This document shows positions 45,666 to 56,526 of a stretch of DNA of 64,000 nucleotides, piece by piece (positions within the stretch are counted from its first letter, which is position 1; every line of letters begins with the position of its first letter). This DNA comes from Nephrocerus scutellatus. Taxonomy: Eukaryota > Arthropoda > Insecta > Diptera > Pipunculidae. The notes under the pieces are model-generated. The model did not search any database and was not told the origin of the DNA. It was given only the letters and a program-made list of their open reading frames with translations. A program made the translations under genes and the position numbers. The stretch is taken from assembly GCA_947095585.1 (NCBI GenBank), contig OX352761.1:80355267-80419266 (forward strand). Reading direction: 5' to 3'.

Positions 45666-46303
45666 CCCATAAAAATTAAAATTTTTCATCTAAATTCTCT
45701 AATCGCAGAAATTGATATGGGAGCCCCTCGATCCTGGGCCATTTTTTTTATTGTAGGAGAAAATCATCGAAACAAACATTTGACATCAGATGTTAAAATT
45801 GAAAAAGCTCAGATCATTTTATTCTGAGCACTTAGAGCACGCTCATACTCTGAGCAAATAAGAAACACGAACATTTATCTTGAGAACTCTGACTGCTCTG
45901 AACTAATTTATGAAAACGCCAAATGACAGAATATTGTGAAAACTTGTTGTTCTATCTGTTGTAAGTTGATATCGACAACAAAAAAAACGACATCAATAAA
46001 AATACAATTCAGTAAATAAAAATGTAAGTTGAAGTAAGCATAAAACATGTATGTCTCGTTTCATTTGCTGGGTTCATTTGTGCGTGCGCTAAGATTTCTC
46101 TCTTTCTCCACCACCGCCAAAACCATGCAGCGCAGCCGACTGCGCAGCACACACCGCACACAGTCCATAAAGGGCGACGAATATCTGATGCCAGTACAGA
46201 TATTTAAAAAATGTATAAGGGCCTTGCGGCCGAACCCGGGACCCGATCACTACCAAATTTTCGAAAAAGTATTGTTTATTGGGTATACACATGTGTGTAT
46301 TTT
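45666..46303 (-). mobile_element. DINE-like element, first copy, truncated at duplication junction
   Basis: It begins 'cccataaaaattaaaattt' and 'catctaaattctctaatcgcag' and carries the long-form middle ('gctcagatcattttattctgagc', 'gtccataaagggcgacgaat'). It stops inside the first sub-repeat at 'cacatgtgtgta', where the tandem duplication joins calreticulin sequence. Confidence 0.6.
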
Positions 46304-46306
46304 TTT

Positions 46307-46464
46307 GAAAAAAAAATGAAAGAAGCTCAAGATGAAGAACACGTAAAAAAGACGAAGAAGAGGAAAAAAGTAATGGTGCAAAGGAAGACGATGAAGATGA
46401 TGAAGACAAGGATGATATTCCAGATGTAGAGGAGGATTTGTTAAACGAACACGATGAGTTGTAA
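46307..46464 (+). pseudogene. duplicated calreticulin C-terminal coding end, frameshifted
   Basis: It copies the last ~52 codons of exon 4 from [10 protein letters not shown] to the stop. A one-base deletion after KEAQDEE changes the frame, so the acidic tail and HDEL are not read in the same register as KMKEAQDEE. It has no upstream exon and no acceptor. It would be included only in transcripts that fail to terminate at the true 3' end. Confidence 0.8.
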
Positions 46465-47133
46465 AATAAGTATATAAAAAATTTGAATTTAATTTTAGTT
46501 TAAATTATATTACAAAAATTTTATTTCAAAAAAGCTTCACTGGCAATGTGATACATACATACATACCATTGTTTTCGAAACATGGTTGATCCGTAAGCTA
46601 GTGTGAAAGAGTTATTCTACTACAATTTTATTATGTAGCAAACAAAATTATTTAACTTTAATTGCATTTTTATGGTGACGTTTGTTTCGATTTCAATAAC
46701 GTTAGAAATGCAGACAACGAAAGAATGTTTATTATTTATTTTATACTGAAAACTAATGTTTAGTATGAGTTTTTGTATTGATTTGAATAGAAATACATTT
46801 TTTAAAGATTAAAAACATCCAACAAAGATTTTATATTATTTCTAATTTTAGATATTGCAGCATTACGGCTGCGTCGTGCGCCCCAGAGGTCGTTAAAAAA
46901 TAAAACAAAGTAACCGATATTTTTAAACTCACAAATTCAAGACAAACTCCAATCACAAATGTCATAATCATTCACAAAATATATGATTATAGGAAGAACA
47001 AATTTTTTCTTCGCTGTGTTTTAATATGTCTCTTTCAATTGTTGAGTAAAGTTAAGATTTTTCTCGTGGATTCAGTTCGAAGCTCCATTTGCTAATTGTA
47101 CCTTGAGCCGATTTTGATCACAAAAAAAAACAA

Positions 47134-47999
47134 CCCATAAAAATTAAAATTTTTCATCTAAATTCTCTAATCGCAGAAATTGATATGGGAGCCCCTCGAT
47201 CCTGGGCCATTTTTTTTATTGTAGGAGAAAATCATCGAAACAAACATTTGACATCAGATGTTAAAATTGAAAAAGCTCAGATCATTTTATTCTGAGCACT
47301 TAGAGCACGCTCATACTCTGAGCAAATAAGAAACACGAACATTTATCTTGAGAACTCTGACTGCTCTGAACTAATTTATGAAAACGCCAAATGACAGAAT
47401 ATTGTGAAAACTTGTTGTTCTATCTGTTGTAAGTTGATATCGACAACAAAAAAAACGACATCAATAAAAATACAATTCAGTAAATAAAAATGTAAGTTGA
47501 AGTAAGCATAAAACATGTATGTCTCGTTTCATTTGCTGGGTTCATTTGTGCGTGCGCTAAGATTTCTCTCTTTCTCCACCACCGCCAAAACCATGCAGCG
47601 CAGCCGACTGCGCAGCACACACCGCACACAGTCCATAAAGGGCGACGAATATCTGATGCCAGTACAGATATTTAAAAAATGTATAAGGGCCTTGCGGCCG
47701 AACCCGGGACCCGATCACTACCAAATTTTCGAAAAAGTATTGTTTATTGGGTATACACATGTGTGTAAAATTTGAAGAAAATCGGGTAAATTTTTTAAAA
47801 TTTTTGTTTGGGAGCCCCCCGCAGCCCGAGGGGCCTCAAAATTTAATAGAAAGTGTTGTCTCCGGAAATACACATGTGTGCAATTTCAATTTCAATAAAA
47901 TCGGGCCATGGGAAGTGGGTTAAAAATTGATCGCAAGAATCCACGACAGACGACCGACCGACGACCCACGGGCAAGTGAAGTTAATATAGAGAATTTAA
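47134..47999 (-). mobile_element. DINE-like element, complete long form (866 bp)
   Basis: It is full length, inverted: terminal hairpin side 'cccataaaaattaaaattt', long-form middle, sub-repeats with 'gatcactaccaaatttt' and ACACATGTGTGT, the block 'ttaaaaattgatcgcaagaa', a GACC/GACG microsatellite, and 'gaagttaatatagagaatttaa'. It is the full version of the copy truncated at 46303. No transposase is encoded, so it depends on a partner. Confidence 0.62.
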
Positions 48000-48423
48000 T
48001 GAATGAGGCATAACGCTTGATTTACAGTTATGGAGTGCGAGAAAAAAAGAGCAGGACGGCTGTTAAATTGAAATTCTAATTAGCCAGACGAGAGAAGTAG
48101 TATATTTTTAAATGTTACCATAATGCTATAGATTACGTTTCCCATATTACTATAAAATAACTATGCATAGTTAAATTAAAGTTGTGTTTAGCTAGAAGAT
48201 ATTGACACTAAGCTAATGTTAGAAGCTTTTAGTTGGTGTCAGTTCCATTTACAAAAAAAAATTGTATTTTCCTATTCTTTTTAATTGGCATTGGTTGCAA
48301 CCGAAACATTAATGAAATAAAATGCGGCAAACATGAGAAACGAGAACTTGAATTCATGCTAAGTACTCGTATTTGTTCTCATATCCCGAATGATAATCGA
48401 TTACGCGAGGAAGCAAAATAAAA
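48000..48423. other. intergenic, no recognised gene
   Basis: AT-rich sequence downstream of the DINE-like element. A 62-codon frame at 48233-48421 lacks recognisable features. Confidence 0.4.
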
Positions 48424-48712
48424 TGACGTACATGCAAAACCTTCTCTATAGAAAGCCCAACTGTTCCGATCATACACAGATACATGCTTAGAAATATCCC
48501 AAACGTTTTTGTATTGATAATTAACTAAAGAGCGAAATCCATAAAAAAATTTCTGTTTCCCACTACCACATCTTACGTTTCTCGCTCTTTGCGACACTGT
48601 ACACTGTATTCATATCTCACAAACACAGACGCGTTTGGGATTGGTTTAAGCATTAGTATGCATACAGTTGGGCTTTCTATAGAGAAGGTTTTGCGTACAT
48701 GCGTCACTAGTC
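48424..48712. mobile_element. MITE with ~35-bp inverted ends
   Basis: 'aaaaccttctctatagaaag' plus 'cccaactgt' (48438-48466) is the reverse complement of 'acagttgggctttctataga' plus 'gaaggtttt' (48665-48693). Outer 'tgacgtacatg' and 'catgcgtca' are also roughly inverted. The ~200-bp middle has no transposase. The superfamily is not clear because the target duplication is ambiguous. Confidence 0.7.
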
Positions 48713-48764
48713 ATACTAATCCACACATAATTTACTACTACTATTAAATTGCTGTAATTTTTGT

Positions 48765-49064
48765 TCACCTGAACTTAACTCTGTGTCCGAGGATGGGCTT
48801 GAGGGTAAACTGATGAGCATTTAGAGCGCCACGAGTATTGTGGTTGAATTCAGGCAGAGGTGGCTGGTAGAAGAAGCGATAAAACAGTGAAGCAGAAAAC
48901 TTTCCTGTGGTGTTGAAGCGAATCTATTGATTTCGCTATATTTGCGTCACCGATAAGTTTTATCGCGCGGTTTTGCATTCTATCAAAGTAGTATAACGCG
49001 CTCGCACGCAAGACCAGATATGGCAATTGTACTCAAGTTTAGGGCGAATAAAAGCCTTGTATAT
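48765..49064 (-). pseudogene. LINE-C C-terminal fragment
   Basis: The minus strand, in several frames, reads KAFIRPKLEYN-type sequence at 49055-49020, FDRMQNRAIKLIGDANIAKS at ~48990-48935, and LPEFNHNTRGALNAHQFTLK at ~48860-48800. These match the post-RT region also seen in LINE-A ([15 protein letters not shown]). Stops and shifts show decay. Confidence 0.7.
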
Positions 49065-49486
49065 TGTTGAATATTACGATATGCGAATCAAGCAATTATG
49101 CATTACTTTGCATAATACCGCAAATCGCATTATCGGCTGTGGCAACAGCAACAAATGACCCAATTCTGCATTGCTCCATGCACTTTATGTATCACACATA
49201 TTTTATTGTTAATTAATCACTTTAGCATTATTGGTAATACTGACATACAAATGCACTTTATGTCAATTACACACTTTAATATAACCTACATACGCCCTTT
49301 TGTTAATTTAGCATTTTAAACTTAGTTATTTACAAATTAAACCTCTTTAGCATGTACTTTGATTTAAGTAATTTAAGTATAAAAGAAAGTAATTTTTGTA
49401 ATGAAAATGAGTTACATTCAACTAGCATATCAGCGTTGTTTAATTCAACAAGCGGGCAACAAAACAGATGTTCGCTATAGAAAACA
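49065..49486 (+). repeat. BEL-2 5' LTR (422 bp)
   Basis: TG...CA ends. It is followed after two bases by TGGTGACCCCGACGTGAT (49489-49506), the expected position and TGG start of a tRNA primer binding site. It contains 'ttgttaatttagcattttaa' (~49297), absent from the 3' LTR. Confidence 0.9.
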
Positions 49487-49488
49487 TT

Positions 49489-49506
49489 TGGTGACCCCGA
49501 CGTGAT
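49489..49506 (+). promoter_or_regulatory. BEL-2 primer binding site
   Basis: TGGTGACCCCGACGTGAT lies 2 nt inside the 5' LTR and starts with TGG, complementary to a tRNA CCA end. The tRNA species was not identified. Confidence 0.65.
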
Positions 49507-49571
49507 CGGTGCATAGTAAAGAGTTTCCCCCACCAGTGGTAAGAGCTCTAGTACTCGATCCTTAAGGCGTT

Positions 49572-49852
49572 AGACTGGGCCGACACAGTCTCTCTATTTT
49601 TAAGTAGTAGTGTTATACGGCGTTGAGCTCGGCCGACAGAGCTCAGGCGTGTGGTTGGGCCAACACAACCATTATACACATTATTCAATACATTGGTAAG
49701 GCGTTAGACTGGGCCGACACAGTCTTTCTATTAAGAAATAGTGTTTAATGGCGTAGAACTCGGCCGACAGAGTTAAGGCGTGTGGTTGGGCCACCACAAC
49801 CATTATACACATCTAATACATTGGGAAGGCGTAAACTGGGCCCACACAGTTT
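49572..49852 (+). ncRNA. seven tandem hairpins with conserved GGCC-containing loop in the BEL-2 leader
   Basis: Seven modules of the form ggcgt-(n)-stem-GGCCGACA-stem' lie between the primer binding site and the gag start. Stems and loops: AGACTG/CAGTCT (49572-49591), GAGCTC/GAGCTC (49625-49644), TGGTTG/CAACCA with loop GGCCAACA (49652-49671), AGACTG/CAGTCT (49706-49725), AACTC/GAGTT (49757-49774), TGGTTG/CAACCA with loop GGCCACCA (49783-49802) and AAACTG/CAGTTT with loop GGCCCACA (49833-49852). The stem sequences differ but always pair, while the 8-nt loop is nearly constant, which is strong covariation evidence for RNA structure. The self-complementary GGCC could support loop-loop dimerisation or packaging. 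That function is inference. Confidence 0.75.
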
Positions 49853-49876
49853 CTCTTAAAAACAGGCGTAGCCGAA

Positions 49877-51465
49877 ATGGAGCAGCTAACTGCAGAACAA
49901 GCCGAGTGTGGAAAGGCTATCGAACGCATGTTCACCAATTTCAAAAAGGACTCGGCTTCGCGGAAAACAACGACATATTTATAAGACAGATTGCTGAAGC
50001 TGAACCAGGAGTGGAATGACTTCAGCACAAGAAACGACAGTATCCAGGCTCTAAGAGAGTCCAACCCCAAACACGACTACTTTGATCAGAAGTTCTTTAT
50101 ACAAGTAAAGAAGATGAGCGACCAATTCAAGGAACGTTTGGAAACAATGATCGACGAAACACGTCAATCAACATCTACACATCCCAAAATCAACACATCT
50201 TCTGCTGCAGCAACGTCACAGTAAAGGCAGATTCGAGCTGAATCTGCTGCAATCGCAGGTCTTAAACGACTTATTCAAAGGATCAATGTCGAGCTAGAGC
50301 AAACACAGTCAGTTGCCTACATCGACCAACGATCGAATGCAGTAAACGCTCATTGGGACAACATTTCAAGAATCCATCAAGAGATAGTGTCAGAAGATGA
50401 GTCTGGCTCCTACTCTCAAGATAAGTTTTTTGAACTAGAGGATTCCTACAATGACATCCTCACCCAACTAATGGAAAGAAGGACGTCAGGAAGTCCAAAC
50501 ATAGCACAACCAGGTATCGAGACTACTGCTCGACTACTAACAATTAATCTGCCAGTATTCAATGGAGATTATTTACAATGGAGGCAGTTTGCAGAACTCT
50601 TCCAGCAACTCATACATCAACAAAGCATATGCCTTTCGCAAAAGATGTACTACTTGAAGGCAAACGTGGCAGGAGATGCTGCACGTCTGATTCAACAGCT
50701 CCCGATAACCGGGGAAAGTTTTGAAACCGCCTGGACAATTCTAAAGGACCGCTATGAAAATAAGCGTCTAATCGTCTCAGCGTTCATACAAAAATTCGTG
50801 GCTCTACCAGTCCTTAACGCGATGGATTGAAGGAAGCATTGCTTGGTATTGGCAACCTTGGAATAGAAACATCCAGTTGGGATGCATTAGTATTACACCT
50901 TATGCTACAGAAGTTGGATCCAGAAAGCCACCGGTTGTTTGAGCAGTCTTTGTCCAATCCCCGTGAAATACCTCAAGTTTCAACATTTCTAGCGTTTTTG
51001 GAGAAGCGCTTCCAGATGTTAGAAGCCCTTGGCGATAGAAGAGAAAGACCTTTCCAAAGATTGAACAACAAGTCAAATTGTTTAATCGCTACAGAAAATG
51101 AAAGGACGTGCCACTTATGCAAAGACGCCTCTCACATGTTAGCGAAATGTAATAGGTTCCTACAAATGTCTCCACAAGAACGAAAATTTAAGGTACGAGA
51201 CCTAAAGCTCTGCCTAAGCTTAAAGTCCGGTCACGCATACCGCGACTGCAAATCCGGAACATGTTTAAGGTGCCAACAGAAACACAATACTCTGTTGCAC
51301 TTTGGTGCTCAGAAAGAAAATAATAGGCCCATTCCCTCCAAAGATCTTCAGCGTGCATCAACCAATGCTGCATTTCATGAAAGGGAGAAGACATTCTGCG
51401 CTTTTCTAGCAACAGCAAGGATCAACATTTCAGAGAAACACAGTAGAGGCAACAGCAATACTTGA
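49877..51465 (+). pseudogene. BEL-2 gag, with stops and frameshifts
   Basis: It begins at ATG 49877 (MEQLTAEQAECGKAIERMF), with an in-frame stop near 49982 and another TAA at 50222-50224. It continues through coiled-coil-like N-terminal sequence to the capsid-like part (INLPVFNGDYLQWRQF, ~50560) shared with BEL-1 ([14 protein letters not shown]). After a frameshift at ~50825 it reaches the nucleocapsid (CHLCKDASHMLAKC, ~51110; HAYRDCKSGTCLRC, ~51235). One of the usual paired cysteines in the second knuckle is replaced (CLSLKSGH where CFNCxxxGH is usual). Confidence 0.85.
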
Positions 51466-54400
51466 CTCTGGCTCTCAGCTTTCATTTATCTCTGAGAATC
51501 TATGTAGAAAATTGGGTCTTAAAGGGATGACCCAGCAACTCCAAATAGATGGAATAGGATCATCAAAATCCAAATCACATACAAGAACGACACTCGAAAT
51601 ACAGTCCAAAAACACAAGTTTCAGAGCAACAGTTGAGGTCTTCATACTGCCAAAAATAACGTCTGAACAGCCAAGACAAGACGTCAAAATCATTGAGTGG
51701 AAGGTTCCAGCAAACTTACAATTAGCTGACCCTCACTTCAACAAATCTAAAAATATTGACATTTTGCTTGGCGCGGAATTATACTCTGAACTTATGTGCG
51801 TTGGACAAGTGAAAATGGGGAAAAACCTACCTACGCTTCAAAACACCACATTGGAATGGGTAGTGTTAGGTAAGCTATCGAAGAATGTCACCGCTAAAAA
51901 CGCATTCTGTGGCATATCTACAAATGAACTACACGACCAACTAGAGAGATTTTGGAAAATTGAAGAAGATGCGGCGACACAGAAGAAAAAACTCAGCGCG
52001 GTAGAACAGAAATGTGAAGAACATTATCATAAAAACACGGTAAGAGGAATAGACGGCCGATTTAATGTCGAACTGCCATTTTCGCAATCCCCAAGCGTTT
52101 TAGGGGAATCAAAGGAAACAGCGATGCGCCGTTTTTTCGCCATCGAAAGGTAATTAGAAAGAAATCCTCACCTAAAGACCCAATACAGGGCTTTTATGCA
52201 AGAATACATCGAACTGGGACACATGAAGGAAATCAAGCCAAGTGATATCCCCTCAAATCACTACTTCCTTCCTCACCATTGTGTACAAAAACCAGAAAGT
52301 ACCACAACTAAGCTTCGAGTTGTATTTGACGCTGCATGCAAAACATCAAATGGAGTCGCATTAAACGATGTTTTGATGGTGGGTCCAACAATTCAGAGTG
52401 AGCTCTTTGGGTTGCTGCTCCGATTTCGGTCTTAAAAGTATGTCTTTACCGCTGATATAGCGAAAATGTATCGACAAATTCTCATGAGCGAAAAGGAAAG
52501 AATGTTCCAGCTTATCATCTGGAGGGATGACGCACAAAAACCGTTGAAAATATACCAATTCTGCACTGTCACTTACGGCACATCTTCGGCCTCCTACTTA
52601 GCAACAAAAAGTTTGCAGCATTTGGCAGATTTGGAAGAATGACATTACCCAGAGGGTGCAAGAATTACCAAATCCGATTTCTACGTGGATGATGTTATGA
52701 CGGGCCATGATGACTTTGCAAAGGCTCTTGCCATGCGAAAGGAACTGGAAGCTTTGCTTAAAGGAGGAGGATTGGAATGAAGAAAGTGGTGCTCAAATCA
52801 TCCTCGGCTGTTACAGGGAATACCAGCGAGTCACATCGAAATCAAGGTTGACATTGGAGGGAAGGAGGATGAGCACGTCAAAACAAAACCCCTGGCATGA
52901 TATGGTACCCATTAAAGGACTATTTCGCGATAAAAACAAGTTTATCGGAAAACAAGCATACAACCAAACGATCTATCCTATCAGACACGGCACGTTTATA
53001 TGATCCACTTGGGTTAATAAACCCAGTAATAACTACAGCAAAAATTATGCTACAAGAACTCTGGATGCTTAAATTAGACTGGGATGCTGCTGTACCACAA
53101 GAATTACATACCAAGTGGCAAAACTTTCGTCAACAACTGTCGGCGCTGAATTCTCTCACAATTCCACGGCATGTACTCTCTTCAAGCAAGGCAAGGGTGA
53201 TCGAGATTCATGGTTTTTCAGATGCAAGTGAAAAGTCATATGGTGCCGCGATCTACATTAGATGTATAGATACCAATTCCGGAATTTCGGTGAACCTTAT
53301 ATGTGCAAAGTCTCGAGTAGCACCGCTTAAGAAGCTATCACTGCCTCGACTCGAACTCTCGGCTGCAGTTCTATTAGCAGAATTGCTCAGCAACGTAAAA
53401 GGATATTTAAATATTGATATAAATAGAACGGTCTATTGGACGGACTCAATGATCACATTAGCATGAATCAGAAAGGAGTCATCTTCATTTAAGACATTCG
53501 TTGCAAATCGTGTGGCAGAAATTCAAAGGCTGTCGCAAATCAAAGACTGGAAACATGTACCAACAAGGTACAATCCAGCTGACAAGGTTTCCAGAGGCAT
53601 GAGCCCGACGAACTGCTTACATCGACTCAATGGTTCAAGGGGCCAGGATTTCTACGAGAGCCAGAATATGAATGGCCCTCAGAACCTATTATTCCAACAT
53701 CTGATCAAAGGGAAGAAAAGGAGGTTAAAATAGTTTTTACCTGCTGTAAAAGGAAGGAATCATTGATTGACTCTATAGACCACAGAGGGTCATTCATAAG
53801 ACTAAGACAAATCATTGCATACAGTCGGAGATTCTGCCAGAACGCAAGGAGACATAATAGAACATGTGGGCAGGCACTGGAAGCAACAGAAGAACACGAA
53901 GCTGAGATTTTCATACTGAGTAAAATTCAGGCGAAATACTTCTCAGAAGACATGGCAATATTAACGAAAACAAGTTGTGTTTCACCCAGCAGCAAGCTGA
54001 GTTCCTTGGTGCCATTTGTTGATGATCAAGGACTTATTCGTGTTGGCGGAAGGCTACAAGCAACAAGCATTCCATTTAATGCCAAACACCCAATAGTGTT
54101 ACCACACGAAAGTCCCATTGTCAACTTGTTAGCACGATATCTCCATGAGAAACATCTGCATGCAGGTCAACAAGCACTGGTGGCGATAACCAGGCAGCGA
54201 TTTTGGCCATTACGAATAAAGGCGCTTGCTCTACATACCGTTCACAATTGCTTAAGATGCGCGAGAACTAAACCACACTCAATTCAACAATTAATGGGAA
54301 ATCTTCCCCCGGAAAGAGTACAGCCAAGCCGACCATTCGTAAACTCTGGAATAGACTTTTGCGGACCAGTAGAAGTTCATTACAAGCTGAGAGGAAAAAG

Positions 54401-54648
54401 ACCGACCAAGGCGTACATCGCTATATTTACTTGTTTTGCAACCAAAGCAATTCATATGGAGATCGTATCCGATCTAACAACAGCTGCGTTCTTAGGTGCC
54501 CTGAAGCGTTTCTTTGCAAGAAGGGGACGACCTTCGAAAATATTTTTCGACAATGCAACCAACTTTGCAGGGGCTCGGAACGAACTTCAAGAGCTTCACA
54601 AGTTCTTCTATAACGACGACGGCACCACCATAGCCGATCAATTTCAAC
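51460..54648 (+). pseudogene. BEL-2 pol: protease, RT, RNase H, truncated integrase
   Basis: Protease [15 protein letters not shown] (~51465), RT with [20 protein letters not shown] (~52280) and FYVDDVMTGHDD (~52680), RNase H with EIHGFSDASEKSYGAAIYI (~53205) and CAKSRVAPLKKLSLPRLEL (~53310), integrase with LIRVGGRLQATSIPF (~54035), LMGNLPPERVQPSRPFVNSG (~54295) and FDNATNFAGA (~54550). Frameshifts or stops occur near 52150, 52435, 52780, 52900, 53465 and 53732. The integrase ends about 25 residues after the second catalytic Asp motif; the catalytic Glu region is deleted. Confidence 0.88.
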
Positions 54649-54998
54649 AACAAATGAACACAATAAAAGACGTTAATGATCTGTTAATAAAGACTCATGG
54701 ATACCCTAACAGAACCCGTATGAGATGCTCTCCATTCGACTTCATTGGGACAATAGCCAACAAGGCATTTGGCATACTTGACCAGGAATATGCTGATGTA
54801 ATGGAAAGAACAATCAGAGAATCCAGAACAAACGAGCAATATTTGCTTCAACTAATAAAGAATAAAACATCGATATTGGATTCAACTGAAAACATTATGC
54901 GAAAGGATAGCGAATTTACCAACAAGCAGTTCCATATCATCGATAACCTTTTGGATGAGATCAACAACAGAATCCTTGGCACCAACAGAATTTGTTGA
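54649..54998 (+). pseudogene. BEL-2 envelope-like remnant fused to integrase
   Basis: In the same frame as integrase, the last ~115 residues change character. A basic stretch is followed by a glycine- and phenylalanine-containing segment (~54735-54790), then a long heptad-like region rich in Leu, Ile, Asn and Gln. This arrangement (cleavage-like basic site, fusion-peptide-like segment, coil) resembles the baculovirus-F-type envelope of insect retroelements such as roo. Only a fragment is present: the upstream part and the transmembrane end are missing, and the stop codon lies in the 3' LTR. The envelope assignment is by pattern, moderate confidence. Confidence 0.5.
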
Positions 54999-55392
54999 AT
55001 ATTACGATATGCGAATCAAGCAATTATGCATTACTTTGCATAATACCGCAAATTGCATTATCGGCTGTGGCTACAGCAACAAATGACCCAATTCTGCATT
55101 GCTCCATGCACTTTATGTATTACACATATTTTATTGTTAATTAATCACTTTAGCATTATTGGTAATACTGACATACAAATGCACTTTATGTCAATTACAC
55201 ACTTTAATATAACCAACATACGCCCTTTTAGTTATTTACAAATTAGACCTCTTTAGCATGTACTTTGATTTAAGTAATTTAAGTATAAAAGAAAGTAATT
55301 TTTGTAATAAAAATGAGTTACATTCAACTAGCATATCAGCGTTGTTTAATTCAACAAGCGGGCAACAAAACAGTTGTTCGCTATAGAAAACA
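54993..55392 (+). repeat. BEL-2 3' LTR (400 bp)
   Basis: It starts TGTTGAATATTACG directly after 'accaacagaatt'. No purine-rich tract precedes it, unlike BEL-1. It ends TATAGAAAACA, followed by TATAT. Confidence 0.9.
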
Positions 55393-56055
55393 TATATAGT
55401 AAAATCAGAGGGAGTGAAATATTTCTTGCACCGGCCTAGAAAACCTAAACATTGCCCAGCATTTTTGGCGACGGTAAATATGTGTTCATTCCAACAAAGC
55501 TTGTCGTTAACGAACATTACGAGAATTGCGAGATTTTCAGTTTCCTCGATGCAAGTGCTATTCATGGATAATGGCATGGGATTTAGGATTCGCTTAAAAG
55601 ACAGGAAATAGCATTGGGTTTTGGAAGCGTTAAATTTTACTCGATTGATTTCTCCCCATTGTATTATGCTAGGTCAGAATTTAACGTGCATAACATACGA
55701 AGTTGTTTGAGTTCCAAATTAGAAGTTGGGCGACGTTTCTCAAACTTATATGTGAAGCTGAGGGTGCTGTCGTCAGCGAAAGAGTGAATTGGATTAGAAG
55801 TCACAGATAAGAGATCATTAATAAAAATGAGGAAGAGTATCGGGGACAAAGCAGAGCCATGGGGAACGCCAGCAATTGAGTAATGAACACTAGACTTGAA
55901 ACCGTCCAATACAACTTGAATTGAGCGGTCCAAAAGAAGCTTCTAATCCAATGAAGCAATTTATCATCGACTCCATAAGCACGCATTTTGAACAAAAGAG
56001 CTTGATGCCAAACTCTCTGTCAAATGCCTTAGATATATCAGCAAATATGTGTTTT
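55393..56055 (-). pseudogene. LINE-C reverse transcriptase fragment
   Basis: RT motifs A ([11 protein letters not shown]), B (GVPHGSALSPILFLIFINDL) and C (SFADDSTLSF) are visible between 56055 and 55750. The thumb-like NAGQCLGFLGRCKKYF lies at ~55480-55420. Frameshifts lie near 55950 and 55670. It stops at the BEL-2 LTR, whose other side (49064) carries the continuation. Confidence 0.8.
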
Positions 56056-56065
56056 AAAGTCTTAA

Positions 56066-56526
56066 GGGATATTGACCGTTCCTACCCCCAGCCATCTGCC
56101 CAGAAACCACCCCCAGGAATGTGGGCGGAGTTTGGCGGAAAGGCCCCCTTTCGTAGAGGAGGCTTCCAAAGTTTTGAGCACTTTTTTGAAAAATTCATTT
56201 TTCTAAGTTTCAATCCAACCCCCTCGACATGGTTTGGTTCATGTGGTTTTTCATATATTTGAGTGAAATATATGATTTAGTTTTTCCCATACAAAAACAG
56301 GTGTTAAATAGCAAAGTGCATTATAGTGCTTACGTGGTAAGGACTTTCGGACACTGAACATTTCTGAAATTTTTGTTTTAATTTATGTTTAGATAAGAGC
56401 TTTACACAAGCATACCATTTGCAATGGCGTTGCCCAATTTTCTCTTCAAAATTTATGTAAGATGCCAAGTGCAATTAAATACTTGTGAGTATATTATAAA
56501 TATAACGGAATTAAATGAAAGATAAA
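56066..56526. other. intergenic, no recognised gene
   Basis: It contains a GC-richer patch (56080-56160, 'cccccagccatctgcccag') and AT-rich remainder. No domain or repeat family was recognised. Confidence 0.4.

Larger units (their letters stand above)
44838..47775. repeat. ~1468-bp tandem duplication of the calreticulin 3' end and flank
   Basis: 44838-46306 and 46307-47775 are almost identical copies. Stop codons lie at 44994 and 46462, and DINE-like starts at 45666 and 47134 (offset 1468). The junction at ~46300-46307 fuses the DINE-like element ('gggtatacacatgtgtgta') via a T run to the A-run in calreticulin codons GEKKMKEA. The second copy has one deleted base in its coding part (caacgt to cacgt). 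Few other differences are visible, so the event is recent unless it is an assembly error. Confidence 0.88.
49065..55392 (+). mobile_element. BEL-2: decayed BEL/Pao LTR retrotransposon
   Basis: LTRs 49065-49486 (422 bp) and 54993-55392 (400 bp) both begin TGTTGAATATTACG and end TATAGAAAACA, flanked by the 5-bp target duplication TATAT (49060-49064, 55393-55397). The 3' LTR lacks a 22-bp stretch present in the 5' LTR, and there are a few substitutions. The body has a long structured leader, gag, protease, RT, RNase H, a truncated integrase and an envelope-like tail. Multiple stops and frameshifts make it non-coding today. Confidence 0.92.
48765..56060 (-). mobile_element. LINE-C: Jockey/CR1-type non-LTR remnant interrupted by BEL-2
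   Basis: The minus-strand RT part is at 56055-55393 and the C-terminal part at 49064-48765, rejoined when BEL-2 and its TATAT target duplication are removed. Motifs: [42 protein letters not shown] and, after BEL-2, MQNRAIKLIGDANI and NTRGALNAHQFTLKP. The endonuclease and ORF1 are missing. It is related to LINE-A but distinct from it. Confidence 0.78.

Noticed and set aside
46211..46429. Possible second calreticulin gene
   Set aside because: Only the last ~52 codons are duplicated, with a frameshift and no upstream exons.
48379..48597. 72-codon frame as a gene
   Set aside because: It lies within an inverted-repeat MITE.
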